From Kosakonia arachidis (GTDB taxonomy: Bacteria; Pseudomonadota; Gammaproteobacteria; Enterobacterales; Enterobacteriaceae): 64,000 nucleotides of DNA. Each line of letters opens with the position of its first letter. Positions within the stretch are counted from its first letter, which is position 1. The stretch is from the NCBI RefSeq assembly GCF_900116535.1, contig NZ_FPAU01000001.1, positions 248,001-312,000 on the forward strand, given 5' to 3'. Of the stretch, positions 47,625 to 56,429 are shown in pieces. The notes under the pieces were generated by a model. It was not told the DNA's origin. It was given only the letters and a program-made list of their open reading frames with translations, and ran no database searches. Position numbers and translations under genes: made by a program.

Positions 47625-49010
47625 TTACTCTACCCAACCACCACCCAATGCAGTGAATAGATTAATTTCATTGACCTGTCTGGAATAGATAAGGTCGAGA
47701 ATGGCTTGCTGTGTTGCGAACAGTGAGCGTTCCGCATCAAGCACTTCAATATAACTAACGGCACCACTGGAATATAATCCTCTGGCACGCTGGAGGGTTA
47801 TCTGTAGCGAGCCGAGATAACGCTGTTGAGCGGCAAGTTGTTGACTGATGCTATCTCGCAGCGCGAGCGTGTCGGCAACTGCTTTAAATGCTGACTGAAT
47901 TTTTTGCTCGTAATTGACAACCGATTGTTGCTGGCGAATTTCAGCCAGTTTCAGATTGGCTTTGTTCCTGCCGGCATTAAATATAGGAATTTCAATATTA
48001 GGAATAAAATTCCACATCCCGCCAGCAGAGCTGAAGAGGCTGGACAACTCCGTACTGCTTGCTGAAAGAGCACTTGTCAGAGTAATGGACGGGAAAAAGG
48101 CTGCACGCGCAGCGCCAATATTGGCATCGGCCGCTCTCAGTTGATATTCCGCCTCCATAATATCGGGGCGCTGAAGCAGAATTTGTGACGAAAGATTGGG
48201 TGGCAGTGTTACTGGCTTAATATCATTGTCATTCATCCCTTTTTCTGACGGAAGCGCACGATACGTTCCCAGAACAAGCTGCAGTGCATTATTTGCCTGT
48301 GCCAGATCACCTTCTCTTTTGGCAATCTCGGCGCGGGTGCTTTCAATTTGCCCCCGAGCCTGTTCAAGCGCCAGAACATTCGTACTCCCGGTTACCAGTT
48401 GTTGCTCGACGAAAGCCAGGGACTGTTCATAATTTTTCAGCGTTTCCCGCGCGATACGAAGTTGCTCATAAGCAAGCTGCTGACTGAAATAGCTCTGTGA
48501 AACGTTAGATACAAGCAGGATGTGTACGGCACGACGGGCTTCTTCGCTGGCAAAATAGTTCTGTCTGTCAGACTCGCTCATATTTCTGAGTTTGCCGAAA
48601 AAATCAAGGTCATAGCTGAGCGCTAATCCAGCTTCGTACTGTCGAGTTGTCGGCTTGTCACTTTTCAGACCGCCGCTGTAAGTGATATCTGACGGTGCAT
48701 TCAGTTGCGGATAACGATCCGCATTCGTCACGTTGAACTGAGCCCGGGCCTCTTCCACTTTCAGGGCAGCCATTCTCAAATCACGGTTATTATTCAGTGC
48801 TTCAGCGATCAAGCGGGTAACCTGGGGGTCGACAAAAAAGTTACGCCATCCGGAGTCCTGATAGCCATTTACCGCGGGTGTCATGCTGTTGTGGGAAAGG
48901 GAAAACTGCTGTGGTACCGGTGCTGCCGGACGCTGATACTCTGGCGCCAGTGAGACGCAACCTGCCAGAATGAATATCATGCTGATGCTGAGTAGTTTTA
49001 CTTTGAACAT
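47625..49010 (-). CDS. silC: SilC, outer-membrane channel of the silver pump
   Basis: SilC is a TolC-like trimeric outer-membrane lipoprotein. The chosen ATG (49010) gives 461 residues; the lipobox ILAGC puts the lipidated cysteine at 18. The frame runs upstream to 49109 but that part covers the promoter. Two outer-membrane efflux-protein repeats are present. It is the first gene of silCFBA, divergent from silRS across a SilR box. Confidence 0.94.
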   Translation of the reverse strand: MFKVKLLSISMIFILAGCVSLAPEYQRPAAPVPQQFSLSHNSMTPAVNGYQDSGWRNFFVDPQVTRLIAEALNNNRDLRMAALKVEEARAQFNVTNADRYPQLNAPSDITYSGGLKSDKPTTRQYEAGLALSYDLDFFGKLRNMSESDRQNYFASEEARRAVHILLVSNVSQSYFSQQLAYEQLRIARETLKNYEQSLAFVEQQLVTGSTNVLALEQARGQIESTRAEIAKREGDLAQANNALQLVLGTYRALPSEKGMNDNDIKPVTLPPNLSSQILLQRPDIMEAEYQLRAADANIGAARAAFFPSITLTSALSASSTELSSLFSSAGGMWNFIPNIEIPIFNAGRNKANLKLAEIRQQQSVVNYEQKIQSAFKAVADTLALRDSISQQLAAQQRYLGSLQITLQRARGLYSSGAVSYIEVLDAERSLFATQQAILDLIYSRQVNEINLFTALGGGWVE

Positions 49011-49112
49011 GTCGTTTCTCGTCCAGGCAGCCCTGATAAAGGGTTCAAATGATATCCGTGAAAATGATAAGGCTACTTTAACGACGGCACTCTGTTTGGT
49101 CGGTGACAAGAT

Positions 49113-49130
49113 AATGACAATGTTGTCATT
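49113..49130. promoter_or_regulatory. SilR/CusR box between silC and silR
   Basis: AATGACAA-TG-TTGTCATT has perfect 8-base arms and matches the CusR-type metal box. It is central in the 189-base gap between silC and silR and could serve both promoters. Confidence 0.88.
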
Positions 49131-49199
49131 TTTAATTTAAGCCGTTGATAACGGACTTGCGCCCACTAGAATGGCAGGGGAGGGCTTACAGGGGATAAG

Positions 49200-49880
49200 A
49201 TGAAAATACTGATCGTTGAAGATGAAATCAAAACAGGTGAGTATCTCAGCAAGGGGCTTACCGAGGCCGGGTTCGTGGTTGATCACGCCGATAATGGTCT
49301 GACCGGATATCATCTCGCCATGACGGCAGAATATGATTTGCTGATTCTGGATATCATGCTCCCGGATGTGAATGGCTGGGATATTATACGTATGCTTCGT
49401 ACTGCGGGTAAGGGGATGCCGGTGTTATTACTGTCTGCCCTGGGAACTATCGAGCATCGAGTCAAGGGGCTTGAGCTTGGTGCAGATGATTATCTGGTTA
49501 AACCCTTTGCATTCGCCGAACTTCTGGCTCGTGTCAGAACCCTCCTGCGTCGTGGCAATACAGTGATATCTGAAAGCCAGTTTAAGGTTGCCGATCTGAC
49601 GCTTGATCTTGTATCGAGAAAGGTTAACAGGGCCGGAAACCGTATTCTGTTGACCAGTAAAGAGTTCAGTTTGCTGGAATTTTTTATTCGCCATCAGGGA
49701 GAAGTGTTGCCCCGCTCTCTGATAGCATCTCAGGTCTGGGACATGAATTTTGATAGCGACACTAACGCGATTGACGTCGCGGTAAAGCGGCTTCGGGCTA
49801 AAATAGACAATGATTATGAACCGAAACTGATCCAGACGGTCCGCGGTGTGGGTTACATGCTGGAGATTCCGGATGCCTAA
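49200..49880 (+). CDS. silR: SilR, silver-responsive response regulator
   Basis: SilR is an OmpR-type regulator of 226 residues with the receiver aspartate near 51 ([14 protein letters not shown]) and a winged-helix domain ([27 protein letters not shown]). It activates silCFBA and silE when phosphorylated by SilS. Its stop overlaps the silS start by eight bases. Confidence 0.94.
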   Translation: MKILIVEDEIKTGEYLSKGLTEAGFVVDHADNGLTGYHLAMTAEYDLLILDIMLPDVNGWDIIRMLRTAGKGMPVLLLSALGTIEHRVKGLELGADDYLVKPFAFAELLARVRTLLRRGNTVISESQFKVADLTLDLVSRKVNRAGNRILLTSKEFSLLEFFIRHQGEVLPRSLIASQVWDMNFDSDTNAIDVAVKRLRAKIDNDYEPKLIQTVRGVGYMLEIPDA

Positions 49881-51348
49881 CCAGCTCACCAGACGTCCGT
49901 TCTCCCTTGCGCTGAGGCTTACATTCTTTATCAGCCTGTCCACAATAATGGCTTTTATCGCGTTTACCTGGTTTATGCTGCATTCCGTTGAAAATCATTT
50001 TGCCGAGCAGGATGTCAGCGATCTGCAACAAATTAGCACCACGATGCAGCGTTTATTGCAATCTCCGGCAGATCCCGATGAGAAAAAAATAAGTAAAATC
50101 AAGGAATCGATAGCCAGTTACCGCAACGTTGCCGTTCTGCTTCTTGATGCCCAGGGAGAGGTATTGTTCAGTTCGGCACAAGGGGCAGCATTACACCCGG
50201 CCGTGAATACGGCAGACTTTCGCGAGCACAGCCGCGCGCGCGATGTTTTTCTCTGGACTGTGGCGGCTCCTGCCCGGGCGATGCTCTCCTCCCATGATAT
50301 GAAAATGGAAACGTACAGGATAATTGCCTCATCAGGGGTAACGGCATTTCAAGGGAAAAACCAGAACTACGTCATGCTAATCGGGCTCTCCATTAATTTT
50401 CATCTTCACTATCTTGATGCGCTGAAAAAGAACTTGGTTGCAATTGCCACTGTCATCAGCCTGCTCATTATTCTTATTATTCGGATTGCCGTTCGTCAGG
50501 GGCATCTCCCCCTGCGCAACGTCAGCAATGCCATTAAAAATATCACCTCAGAGAATCTTGATGCCAGGCTTGAACCGTCACGCGTTCCCATTGAGCTGGA
50601 ACAGCTGGTCATCTCTTTCAATCATATGATTGAAAAAATTGAGGATGTATTTACCCGCCAGGCCAATTTCTCTGCAGATATCGCGCACGAAATCAGAACC
50701 CCGATCACTAATCTGGTGACGCAAACTGAAATTGCGCTGAGTCAGGACCGGACACAGAAGGAGCTCGAGGATGTTCTGTACTCCAGCCTTGAAGAGTACA
50801 ACCGGATGACAAAGATGGTCAGCGATATGCTTTTCCTTGCACAGGCTGACAATAATCAGTTGATCTCTGATCGGGTAATGTTTGATTTGAGTACAGAGGT
50901 TATTAAAGTCTTTGATTTCTTCGAAGCCTGGGCGGAAGAACGCAACATCATATTGAAGTTCAACGGTATACCCTGCCTGATCGAAGGGGATCCACAGATG
51001 TTCAGAAGAGCAATCAATAACCTGTTATCTAATGCATTACGCTATACACCGGAAGGACAAACGGTGACCGTTTCGATGAGAGAACAGGAAAACTATTTTG
51101 ATCTCATAGTCGAAAATCCGGGAAAACCGATCCCTGAAGAACATTTGCCAAGACTGTTTGACCGCTTTTATCGGGTGGATCCCTCCAGGCAAAGAAAAGG
51201 AGAGGGCAGTGGTATAGGCCTTGCTATTGTGAAATCAATCGTGGCCGCACATCATGGAAAAGTCCATGTAGAATCCGATGCTCATTCGACACGTTTCATA
51301 TTATCAGTACCAAGACAGGATATTGTAAATAAAGCAAGTCAGCACTGA
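49873..51348 (+). CDS. silS: SilS, silver-sensing histidine kinase
   Basis: SilS has two membrane segments (about 18-40 and 190-212) around a periplasmic sensor, then HAMP, HisKA (phospho-His in [16 protein letters not shown]) and HATPase. The ATG at 49873 gives 491 residues with a GGAGA site. The catalytic half is very conserved, but the sensor domain has fewer His and Met residues than I remember for plasmid SilS and CusS, so its metal sensitivity may differ. Confidence 0.92.
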   Translation: MPNQLTRRPFSLALRLTFFISLSTIMAFIAFTWFMLHSVENHFAEQDVSDLQQISTTMQRLLQSPADPDEKKISKIKESIASYRNVAVLLLDAQGEVLFSSAQGAALHPAVNTADFREHSRARDVFLWTVAAPARAMLSSHDMKMETYRIIASSGVTAFQGKNQNYVMLIGLSINFHLHYLDALKKNLVAIATVISLLIILIIRIAVRQGHLPLRNVSNAIKNITSENLDARLEPSRVPIELEQLVISFNHMIEKIEDVFTRQANFSADIAHEIRTPITNLVTQTEIALSQDRTQKELEDVLYSSLEEYNRMTKMVSDMLFLAQADNNQLISDRVMFDLSTEVIKVFDFFEAWAEERNIILKFNGIPCLIEGDPQMFRRAINNLLSNALRYTPEGQTVTVSMREQENYFDLIVENPGKPIPEEHLPRLFDRFYRVDPSRQRKGEGSGIGLAIVKSIVAAHHGKVHVESDAHSTRFILSVPRQDIVNKASQH

Positions 51349-51362
51349 TTTCCAGCAATAAA

Positions 51363-51418
51363 AATGACAAACATGTCATTAGGTTGTCACGCGGTAAACA
51401 GAGACCATCCGATATAAT
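51363..51418 (+). promoter_or_regulatory. silE promoter with SilR box
   Basis: AATGACAA-AC-ATGTCATT (51363-51380) matches the SilR/CusR box with one arm mismatch. A perfect TATAAT (51413-51418) lies 32 bases further, with no good -35, as expected for an activator-dependent promoter. It leaves a leader of about 175 bases before silE. Confidence 0.75.
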
Positions 51419-51600
51419 TCATACAACTTATCAGCAAGGCTGCATTACTTCATCAATACAGGTCATTAACAGTGCTCTATGAGATGAATATACAGTCTGT
51501 CGTCCGGAAAAATAAGGTCTGGGCAGTATCATTAGAGTTTGAAAGTGAAAGCCTTGAACACAATTACCGGGCATTATTAATTCAGTAATGGAGAGTTATC

Positions 51601-52032
51601 ATGAAAAATATCGTATTAGTATCTGTTTTAGGTCTTGGCGTAATTTCAACGGCGTGGGCCACTGACACCGTTAATATTCATGAGAGTGTCAATAATGCGC
51701 AGGCTCCGGCTCACCAGATGCAGTCGGCTTCGGTTCCTTCCGCGATCCAGGGCTCAACGCCACAGATAGACGGTATGAATCCGCATGAACAGGCCATTAT
51801 TGCTCATGAGACCATGAATAATGGCTCGGCTGATACACACCAGAAAATGATGGAAAATCACCAGAAGATGATGGGAGTTCACTCCATTAACGTTACCCGC
51901 CCGTCAGTCCCTTTCTCTGCTATGGATGAACATGAAAGGGCTGCTGTTGCCCATGAAACCATGAATAACGGTCAGTCCGGAGCGCATCAGGCTATGGCCG
52001 AGGCTCACCGTCGTATGATCAAAGCCAGCTGA
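51601..52032 (+). CDS. silE: SilE, periplasmic silver-binding protein
   Basis: SilE soaks up Ag(I) in the periplasm. It has 143 residues with a signal peptide ending AWA. The mature protein is disordered and full of His and Met pairs (HQKMMENHQKMMG, MNPHEQAIIAHETMNNG, and again MDEHERAAVAHETMNNG), the HxxM and MxxH units that bind silver. A strong terminator follows. The protein is intact, so silver buffering should be preserved even though silP is missing. Confidence 0.93.
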   Translation: MKNIVLVSVLGLGVISTAWATDTVNIHESVNNAQAPAHQMQSASVPSAIQGSTPQIDGMNPHEQAIIAHETMNNGSADTHQKMMENHQKMMGVHSINVTRPSVPFSAMDEHERAAVAHETMNNGQSGAHQAMAEAHRRMIKAS

Positions 52033-52106
52033 ATTCAACTGTAATGTGCATGTTGTTACCCTTTCCTTGATAGATGTTTCCTTGATCGAATATGTGGCTA
52101 TATTTT

Positions 52107-52127
52107 GCCCCCGCCTGGGGGCTTTTT
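52107..52127 (+). terminator. Intrinsic terminator of silE
   Basis: GCCCCC-GCCT-GGGGGC followed by TTTTT, 75 bases after the silE stop. Confidence 0.9.
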
Positions 52128-52178
52128 ATCTCTCTCAGCTACAATTACCGGGTACGCAACTAACAAAGGATTTATTTT

Positions 52179-52529
52179 ATGAAAATCAAAAACTCTCTTT
52201 TCGTTATATTAATACTATCCCTGCCAGCGCTATCCGCCGAACACTCAGGGATGAAAATGGATGATATGACATCATCGGCATCGTCTCAGGAATATATGGC
52301 TGGCATGACAGATATGCATGAAAAAATGATGGCTGCTGTTAAAGAACCAGATCCTGATAAGGCGTTTGCTAAAGGTATGATTGCGCATCATGAAGGTGCG
52401 ATAAAAATGGCAGAAACCGAGCTTAAATATGGAAAAGACCCCGAAATGAGAAAACTTGCGCAGAACATCATAAAAGCGCAGAAAGGCGAAATCGACCAGA
52501 TGAATAAATGGGTCGATAATCATAAATAA
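52179..52529 (+). CDS. DUF305-family periplasmic protein, probable metal-stress role
   Basis: The 116-residue product has a signal peptide ending LSA (about 20 residues) and a DUF305 four-helix fold with the family motif MIAHHEGAIKMAE. The mature N-terminus is Met/His-rich (EHSGMKMDDM), and so is the first helix. DUF305 proteins such as cyanobacterial CopM bind copper or silver in the periplasm. An AAAGGA site precedes the ATG. It lies just after the silE terminator and looks like an accessory of the sil cluster. Confidence 0.82.
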   Translation: MKIKNSLFVILILSLPALSAEHSGMKMDDMTSSASSQEYMAGMTDMHEKMMAAVKEPDPDKAFAKGMIAHHEGAIKMAETELKYGKDPEMRKLAQNIIKAQKGEIDQMNKWVDNHK

Positions 52530-52606
52530 ATATTGAGAATGATAAAAGTTCAGGGTGATATAAATATTTTCCTGGACACAGTAACCTGTTAATCGTGAAA
52601 TAATCA

Positions 52607-52628
52607 AAACCCGATTTATTTCGGGTTT
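52607..52628 (+). terminator. Terminator after the DUF305 gene
   Basis: AAACCCGA and TCGGGTTT form an 8-bp stem around TTTATT, followed by a T/A-rich stretch, about 78 bases after the stop. Confidence 0.75.
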
Positions 52629-53120
52629 ATTTATTAAAAATACATATTAATTATCTGCGAGATAGGGATTATAAAATACCCGTCGTGGTCGCAGAAGAGC
52701 ACTGATCCTACCCGCGTAATGTAAACACAGCCTAAGCGAGGTTTTCGTTTTCAAATTGTCCGGACTGAGAGCGCCCCAGGCACTGTGACGCCGCTACCGA
52801 TTGTTATCACACCCGATATAATTCAATACCGTCCCCCTCATTATTTCACTGCCGGTAAAACACTCCCGTGGATACATTTCACTTTCAGTGAGTGGAAACG
52901 CTTTCCACACATACATTATCGTAGCAACAACCTTTTGCGCTCATGCTGCCATGCAGGTTATGCCCGCTTCAACAATGCCTGATAATCCGCTGAGCAGGAC
53001 TGCCCGCCGCGATCGGTATGAACATTCACTTTTTTCGATCGGAGCGATAGGGCATTTTTTTAAAACGTCATTTTGTCTTATGGAATGCGCTTTTATATGA
53101 AACTGCAGCATGATTTAAAT
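52629..53120. other. Intergenic region before the chemoreceptor
   Basis: About 490 bases have no convincing gene. At 52892-52908 GTGGAAA-CGC-TTTCCAC is a perfect LacI-type palindrome with no adjacent operon, perhaps left from a lost sugar operon. The region may be the junction between the sil cluster and older chromosome. Confidence 0.45.
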
Positions 53121-53147
53121 TAAAGAATTTCAAATAAATGTCGTTAT
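53121..53147 (+). promoter_or_regulatory. Sigma-28 (FliA) promoter of the chemoreceptor
   Basis: TAAAGAAT (53121-53128), an 11-base spacer and GTCGTTAT (53140-53147) match the FliA consensus TAAAGTTT-N11-GCCGATAA at the key positions. It lies 35 bases before the chemoreceptor start, so the gene is probably expressed with the flagellar late class. Confidence 0.7.
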
Positions 53148-53181
53148 TACATCTACGTCAACCAGAACGAGTGCTGCCATT

Positions 53182-55080
53182 ATGACATGGAAAAATACCC
53201 AGGGCCGAATAGGCCTATTGCTTATAAGCTTTTTCGTTATCTTATTGATAGTCACCTATATTGTTATCAAGCAATTCGTTTCTCCACAGATTATTGAAAC
53301 TGAGACGAAAAATATTCAGGCAACGGTTCAATTACAAAGTAACGCGATTAAAGAGCAGATGAACCGTGTTAAGGCTCAGCAACGATCAATCACAGAACTG
53401 GTTGCCGGGTTGCAAAGTGAGCAAATCGATGAATTATTACCGCGTCTGGTTAACCAATATGGCGATTTAAACGTATTCGGCGGTGGGATTTGGCCTCTGC
53501 CTGGTCAGCGTGATCCGGCTCGGGACAAATTCAGTACCTTCTTTGCCCGTGACGGAGGCGGTAATCTGCAGGTCAACACCGTATGGAACCAGCCGGAATC
53601 GGCAAAATACTGGGAACAACCCTGGTATAAAGACGGCATGAACGCCCCGAAAGGCGAGTGTGCGTGGGCGAAAGCCTATCAGGATGCGGCCAGCCCGCAG
53701 CCGCGAACTAACTGTGCAATGGCGATCTGGAAAGACGGCAAAGCCTGGGGCGTGGCGACCATCGATGTGACGCTGGGTTTCTTTAACCAGTTGGCTGTCG
53801 ATATGGGCAAAGCGGTAAACGGCAGCGTACTGATTGTCGAGGCAGATGGAAAAATCGTCGGTAACGGATCTTCCGTACAGGATAAACCAGCACTCTCAAA
53901 CGTCCGCGATCTGGGTATTCCAGCGGCGGCACCGTTAGTTAGCCTGTTAGGCCAGGGTAAAACAACGGAAGTGCGTGGAAGCTATGAAGGTGACGATGGC
54001 GCGCATTCCCTGTTCGTTCTGCCCATTAGCGGCAGCCCGTGGTTCATGGCGGTTGATATTCCGAGCAGCCACCTGGTGAGTATGTCTGACGCAATTATGA
54101 CCAAGCTCACCATCGTACAGGCGATTATCGGAATACTTATCGTCTTTATCATGATGATTATTGTGCGCAATATTTTCCATAATGTGACGCTGCTCAATCG
54201 TAATATTGAAGCGCTGTCCAGCGGCGGTGCGGATTTAACGCAGCGTCTTGCGCAAAGTAAGAGCCCGGAATTTAATGCCATTATCAATAACTTCAATAAG
54301 TTTATTTCGTTCCTTAATGAGCTGATGCAACAGGTAGGAAATAGCTCGATGGCGATATCTTCGGCTTCGCGCCAGATTGCCAGCGGTAACCTGAACCTCT
54401 CCTCACGCACCGAAGATCAATCGGCCTCGATCGTGGAAACGGCTGCTTCCATGGAAGAACTGACCAGCACCGTCCGCCTTAACGCGGAGAACGCCTTGCA
54501 GGCGAACAAGCTGGCGGAAGAGGTTTCGGCAGCGGCGAAACAAGGGGCCAATGTGGTTAAAAAAGTCGTCTCCACGATGAATAACATCAATGAGTCCTCC
54601 TCTAAGGTGGTAGAAATCATCAGTGTGATTGACGGCATTGCCTTCCAGACCAACATACTGGCGCTTAACGCAGCAGTGGAGGCGGCGAGGGCGGGTGAAC
54701 ACGGGCGTGGTTTCGCCGTGGTGGCCGGTGAAGTCCGTTCACTGGCGCAGCGCAGTGCCCGCTCGGCTCAGGAGATCAAGAAACTGATTGAAGAGTCGGT
54801 GAGCAACATTGAGCAGGGTAGCGGGCTGGTTCGTCAGGCGGGTACGACCATGGACGGTCTGATGGAAAAAGTCGAAGGCGTAGGTGTGCTGATTTCAGAA
54901 ATCAGCTCTTCCAGCGATGAACAAAGTCGCGGGATTGCCCAGATCAACATCGCCATCAACCAGCTCGATAGCGCAACGCAGCAGAATGCGGCGCTGGTCG
55001 AAGAGGTCGCGGCCGCCGCGCAGTCCATGGAAGAACAAACCGTACAACTTGAAAACGTCGTGGGTAGTTTCAAGCTCTGA
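53182..55080 (+). CDS. Methyl-accepting chemotaxis protein with dCache sensor
   Basis: The 632-residue receptor has two membrane segments (about 10-30 and 309-330). The 280-residue periplasmic part looks like a dCache_1 domain (VFGGGIWPLPGQRDPARDKFSTFFARDGGG, WYKDG, GVATIDVTL), the type that binds amino acids, amines or organic acids. HAMP and the signalling hairpin follow; its tip (VIDGIAFQTNILALNAAVEAARAGEHGRGFAVVAGEVRSLAQRSA) is the CheA/CheW contact. It ends VVGSFKL and lacks the NWETF-type pentapeptide, so adaptation would depend on other receptors. Confidence 0.92.
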   Translation: MTWKNTQGRIGLLLISFFVILLIVTYIVIKQFVSPQIIETETKNIQATVQLQSNAIKEQMNRVKAQQRSITELVAGLQSEQIDELLPRLVNQYGDLNVFGGGIWPLPGQRDPARDKFSTFFARDGGGNLQVNTVWNQPESAKYWEQPWYKDGMNAPKGECAWAKAYQDAASPQPRTNCAMAIWKDGKAWGVATIDVTLGFFNQLAVDMGKAVNGSVLIVEADGKIVGNGSSVQDKPALSNVRDLGIPAAAPLVSLLGQGKTTEVRGSYEGDDGAHSLFVLPISGSPWFMAVDIPSSHLVSMSDAIMTKLTIVQAIIGILIVFIMMIIVRNIFHNVTLLNRNIEALSSGGADLTQRLAQSKSPEFNAIINNFNKFISFLNELMQQVGNSSMAISSASRQIASGNLNLSSRTEDQSASIVETAASMEELTSTVRLNAENALQANKLAEEVSAAAKQGANVVKKVVSTMNNINESSSKVVEIISVIDGIAFQTNILALNAAVEAARAGEHGRGFAVVAGEVRSLAQRSARSAQEIKKLIEESVSNIEQGSGLVRQAGTTMDGLMEKVEGVGVLISEISSSSDEQSRGIAQINIAINQLDSATQQNAALVEEVAAAAQSMEEQTVQLENVVGSFKL

Positions 55081-55090
55081 CACACAAAAT

Positions 55091-55118
55091 AGCCGACTCT
55101 GTGGAGTCGGCTTTCTTT
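55091..55118 (+). terminator. Terminator of the chemoreceptor gene
   Basis: AGCCGACTC-TGTG-GAGTCGGCT is a perfect 9-bp stem followed by TTCTTT, ten bases after the stop. Confidence 0.9.
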
Positions 55119-55715
55119 ATATCTGGTGTCCGCCATTTACCCTTTCCGTTAATGTCCGCTTCGTATTCCCCTTGTCGTAAAAATTCATTTTCACAACTGT
55201 GTTTTTAAGACAAAAAAAGCAGTTCCAAATCAGGACAATTGTCTGATAAAAAAGTGCTCAACCGCAGGTCTTATATTCAGTTTTTTGTCTTTTAAACCCG
55301 GCAGCTTTTTAAATCCGTTTTTATATGTAATCAGATACATATATTTTAATGGCAAGTAATGTGGTTTGAAATTATCACTGCGGATTAAAGTTCTTAAACT
55401 ACATTCCGAAAAAATTTCCGCTGTTCGTGCTGATATGGGCATGCAATGTGACGCTCCGGCCGGAGCGTCTGCAGGTCAGGGCGAACCGCATGTGGCTGTG
55501 GGCGGTGTTCACCCAGCCGGCATTCCGTCTCGTATTCCGTGGACACGAGCCATGGTCCGTCCTCAACTCGACTTCTTAAGCAACGGGGAGCAAGCAGGTC
55601 AAGTTACTGCCGCCCGGAGCGCATGGGCAGTTACACTTCGCATCAGCGAAGGAACAAAGCGGAGAAGACATTATTGTTGATTCCTCTCCACCCCAGGATC
55701 AGTGTAGGAGGAGAG
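55119..55715. other. Intergenic region with a 20-bp perfect palindrome
   Basis: No convincing gene is visible in about 600 bases, although frames of 70-104 codons exist on both strands without ribosome sites. A perfect 20-base palindrome (GACGCTCCGG joined to its complement) lies at 55450-55469. The left half is AT-rich and the right half GC-rich, so this may be a junction or a gene remnant. I do not recognise it. Confidence 0.45.
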
Positions 55716-55946
55716 TTAAATCTTCGAGCCTATAATTCTGGAGGCAACGGCTTTCGCCGCTTCAAGCTTTGCTTTCCCGGCTTCAGAATGTGTGCCAGAT
55801 TCAAATGCTTTGAAGTTAAGCTCAATGTTCGCTTTGGCTTTATCGATGAACATTTGAGGCAGTTCTGAACAAATGGACTGAAAAATGATTTCATACGCTA
55901 AAGCACGACTCTGCAAATCATTAATCACTTCTTCTACTGGCTTCAT
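55716..55946 (-). CDS. Small helical protein, 76 residues, unknown
   Basis: I do not recognise this gene. It has a strong AAGGAGA site and a 76-residue soluble product that is mostly alpha-helical: EEVINDLQSRALAYEIIFQSICSELPQMFIDKAKANIELN followed by an Ala/Lys-rich helix (SEAGKAKLEAAKAVASRII). One cysteine, no signal peptide. It stands alone between the chemoreceptor and hsp20. The good start supports a real gene. Confidence 0.65.
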   Translation of the reverse strand: MKPVEEVINDLQSRALAYEIIFQSICSELPQMFIDKAKANIELNFKAFESGTHSEAGKAKLEAAKAVASRIIGSKI

Positions 55947-56391
55947 AATCTCTCCTTAAGAAATTCTATGGCGCTCATCGGCAGACAAGAAACGTTCTGT
56001 CGTGAGTACCTCTACTATGTACATATTTAATATCGTTCAGTTAGACAAATAAAACCAGCGGAAGCCATCACCAAACTGGGTGGGGGCTATCGAAACTGAA
56101 GGGGTAATCAGGAAGAGATCCAAGAAGTTCGGAGGCGTAGCGTGCACAGTCAGCAAAATGGTGCCGGTCTCTTACCCTGGTTTGCAGGCAAGCACTAACC
56201 AGGTAAATATTGCGCTGGTGGATTGCTAAGATCTGATCGGCACGTTGTTTTCGTCCGATTTACATCCCTGCGGGTTTGTATCTGCCAGCGCGGTTGCCCG
56301 GAACGTATACACAAAAAAAAATTTATTTTGTGGCCTTGAAAATCGGACGGAAGGAATTATTTATTGGATCGGACAAGCAAAGCTTGCCTTT
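55947..56391. other. Upstream region of hsp20 without a gene
   Basis: About 445 bases have no coding signal. CTTGAA occurs near 56334 and 56394 but no matching sigma-32 -10 (CCCCAT) at the right spacing. A small CAAGC-AAA-GCTTG hairpin lies at 56374-56386, in the presumed leader of the heat-shock gene. Confidence 0.45.
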
Positions 56392-56424
56392 ACCTTGAAC
56401 TTTTGAATTGATGATTCAGGAGGT
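56392..56424 (+). promoter_or_regulatory. Possible RNA thermometer masking the hsp20 ribosome site
   Basis: ACCTTGAA (56392-56399) can pair with TTCA and AGGT (56415-56418, 56421-56424), leaving GG bulged. The paired part covers the AGGAGG ribosome site (56418-56423) of the heat-shock gene. A short imperfect stem with bulged G residues at the ribosome site is the hallmark of ROSE-type thermometers of small heat-shock genes. The pairing is seen; temperature control is inferred. Confidence 0.45.
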
Positions 56425-56429
56425 TAATT

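Noticed and set aside
47625-49109. Extended silC start at 49109
   Set aside because: It would bury the lipobox and cover the silC promoter; ATG 49010 gives the standard 461 residues.
51484-51588. silE leader ORF as a definite gene
   Set aside because: Weak ribosome site and no known homologue; kept only as an observation.
55366-55680. 104-codon plus-strand gene between chemoreceptor and hypothetical gene
   Set aside because: No ribosome site, odd composition, and it runs through a 20-bp palindrome.
56330-56400. Sigma-32 promoter before hsp20
   Set aside because: CTTGAA occurs but no CCCCAT-like -10 at 13-17 bases.
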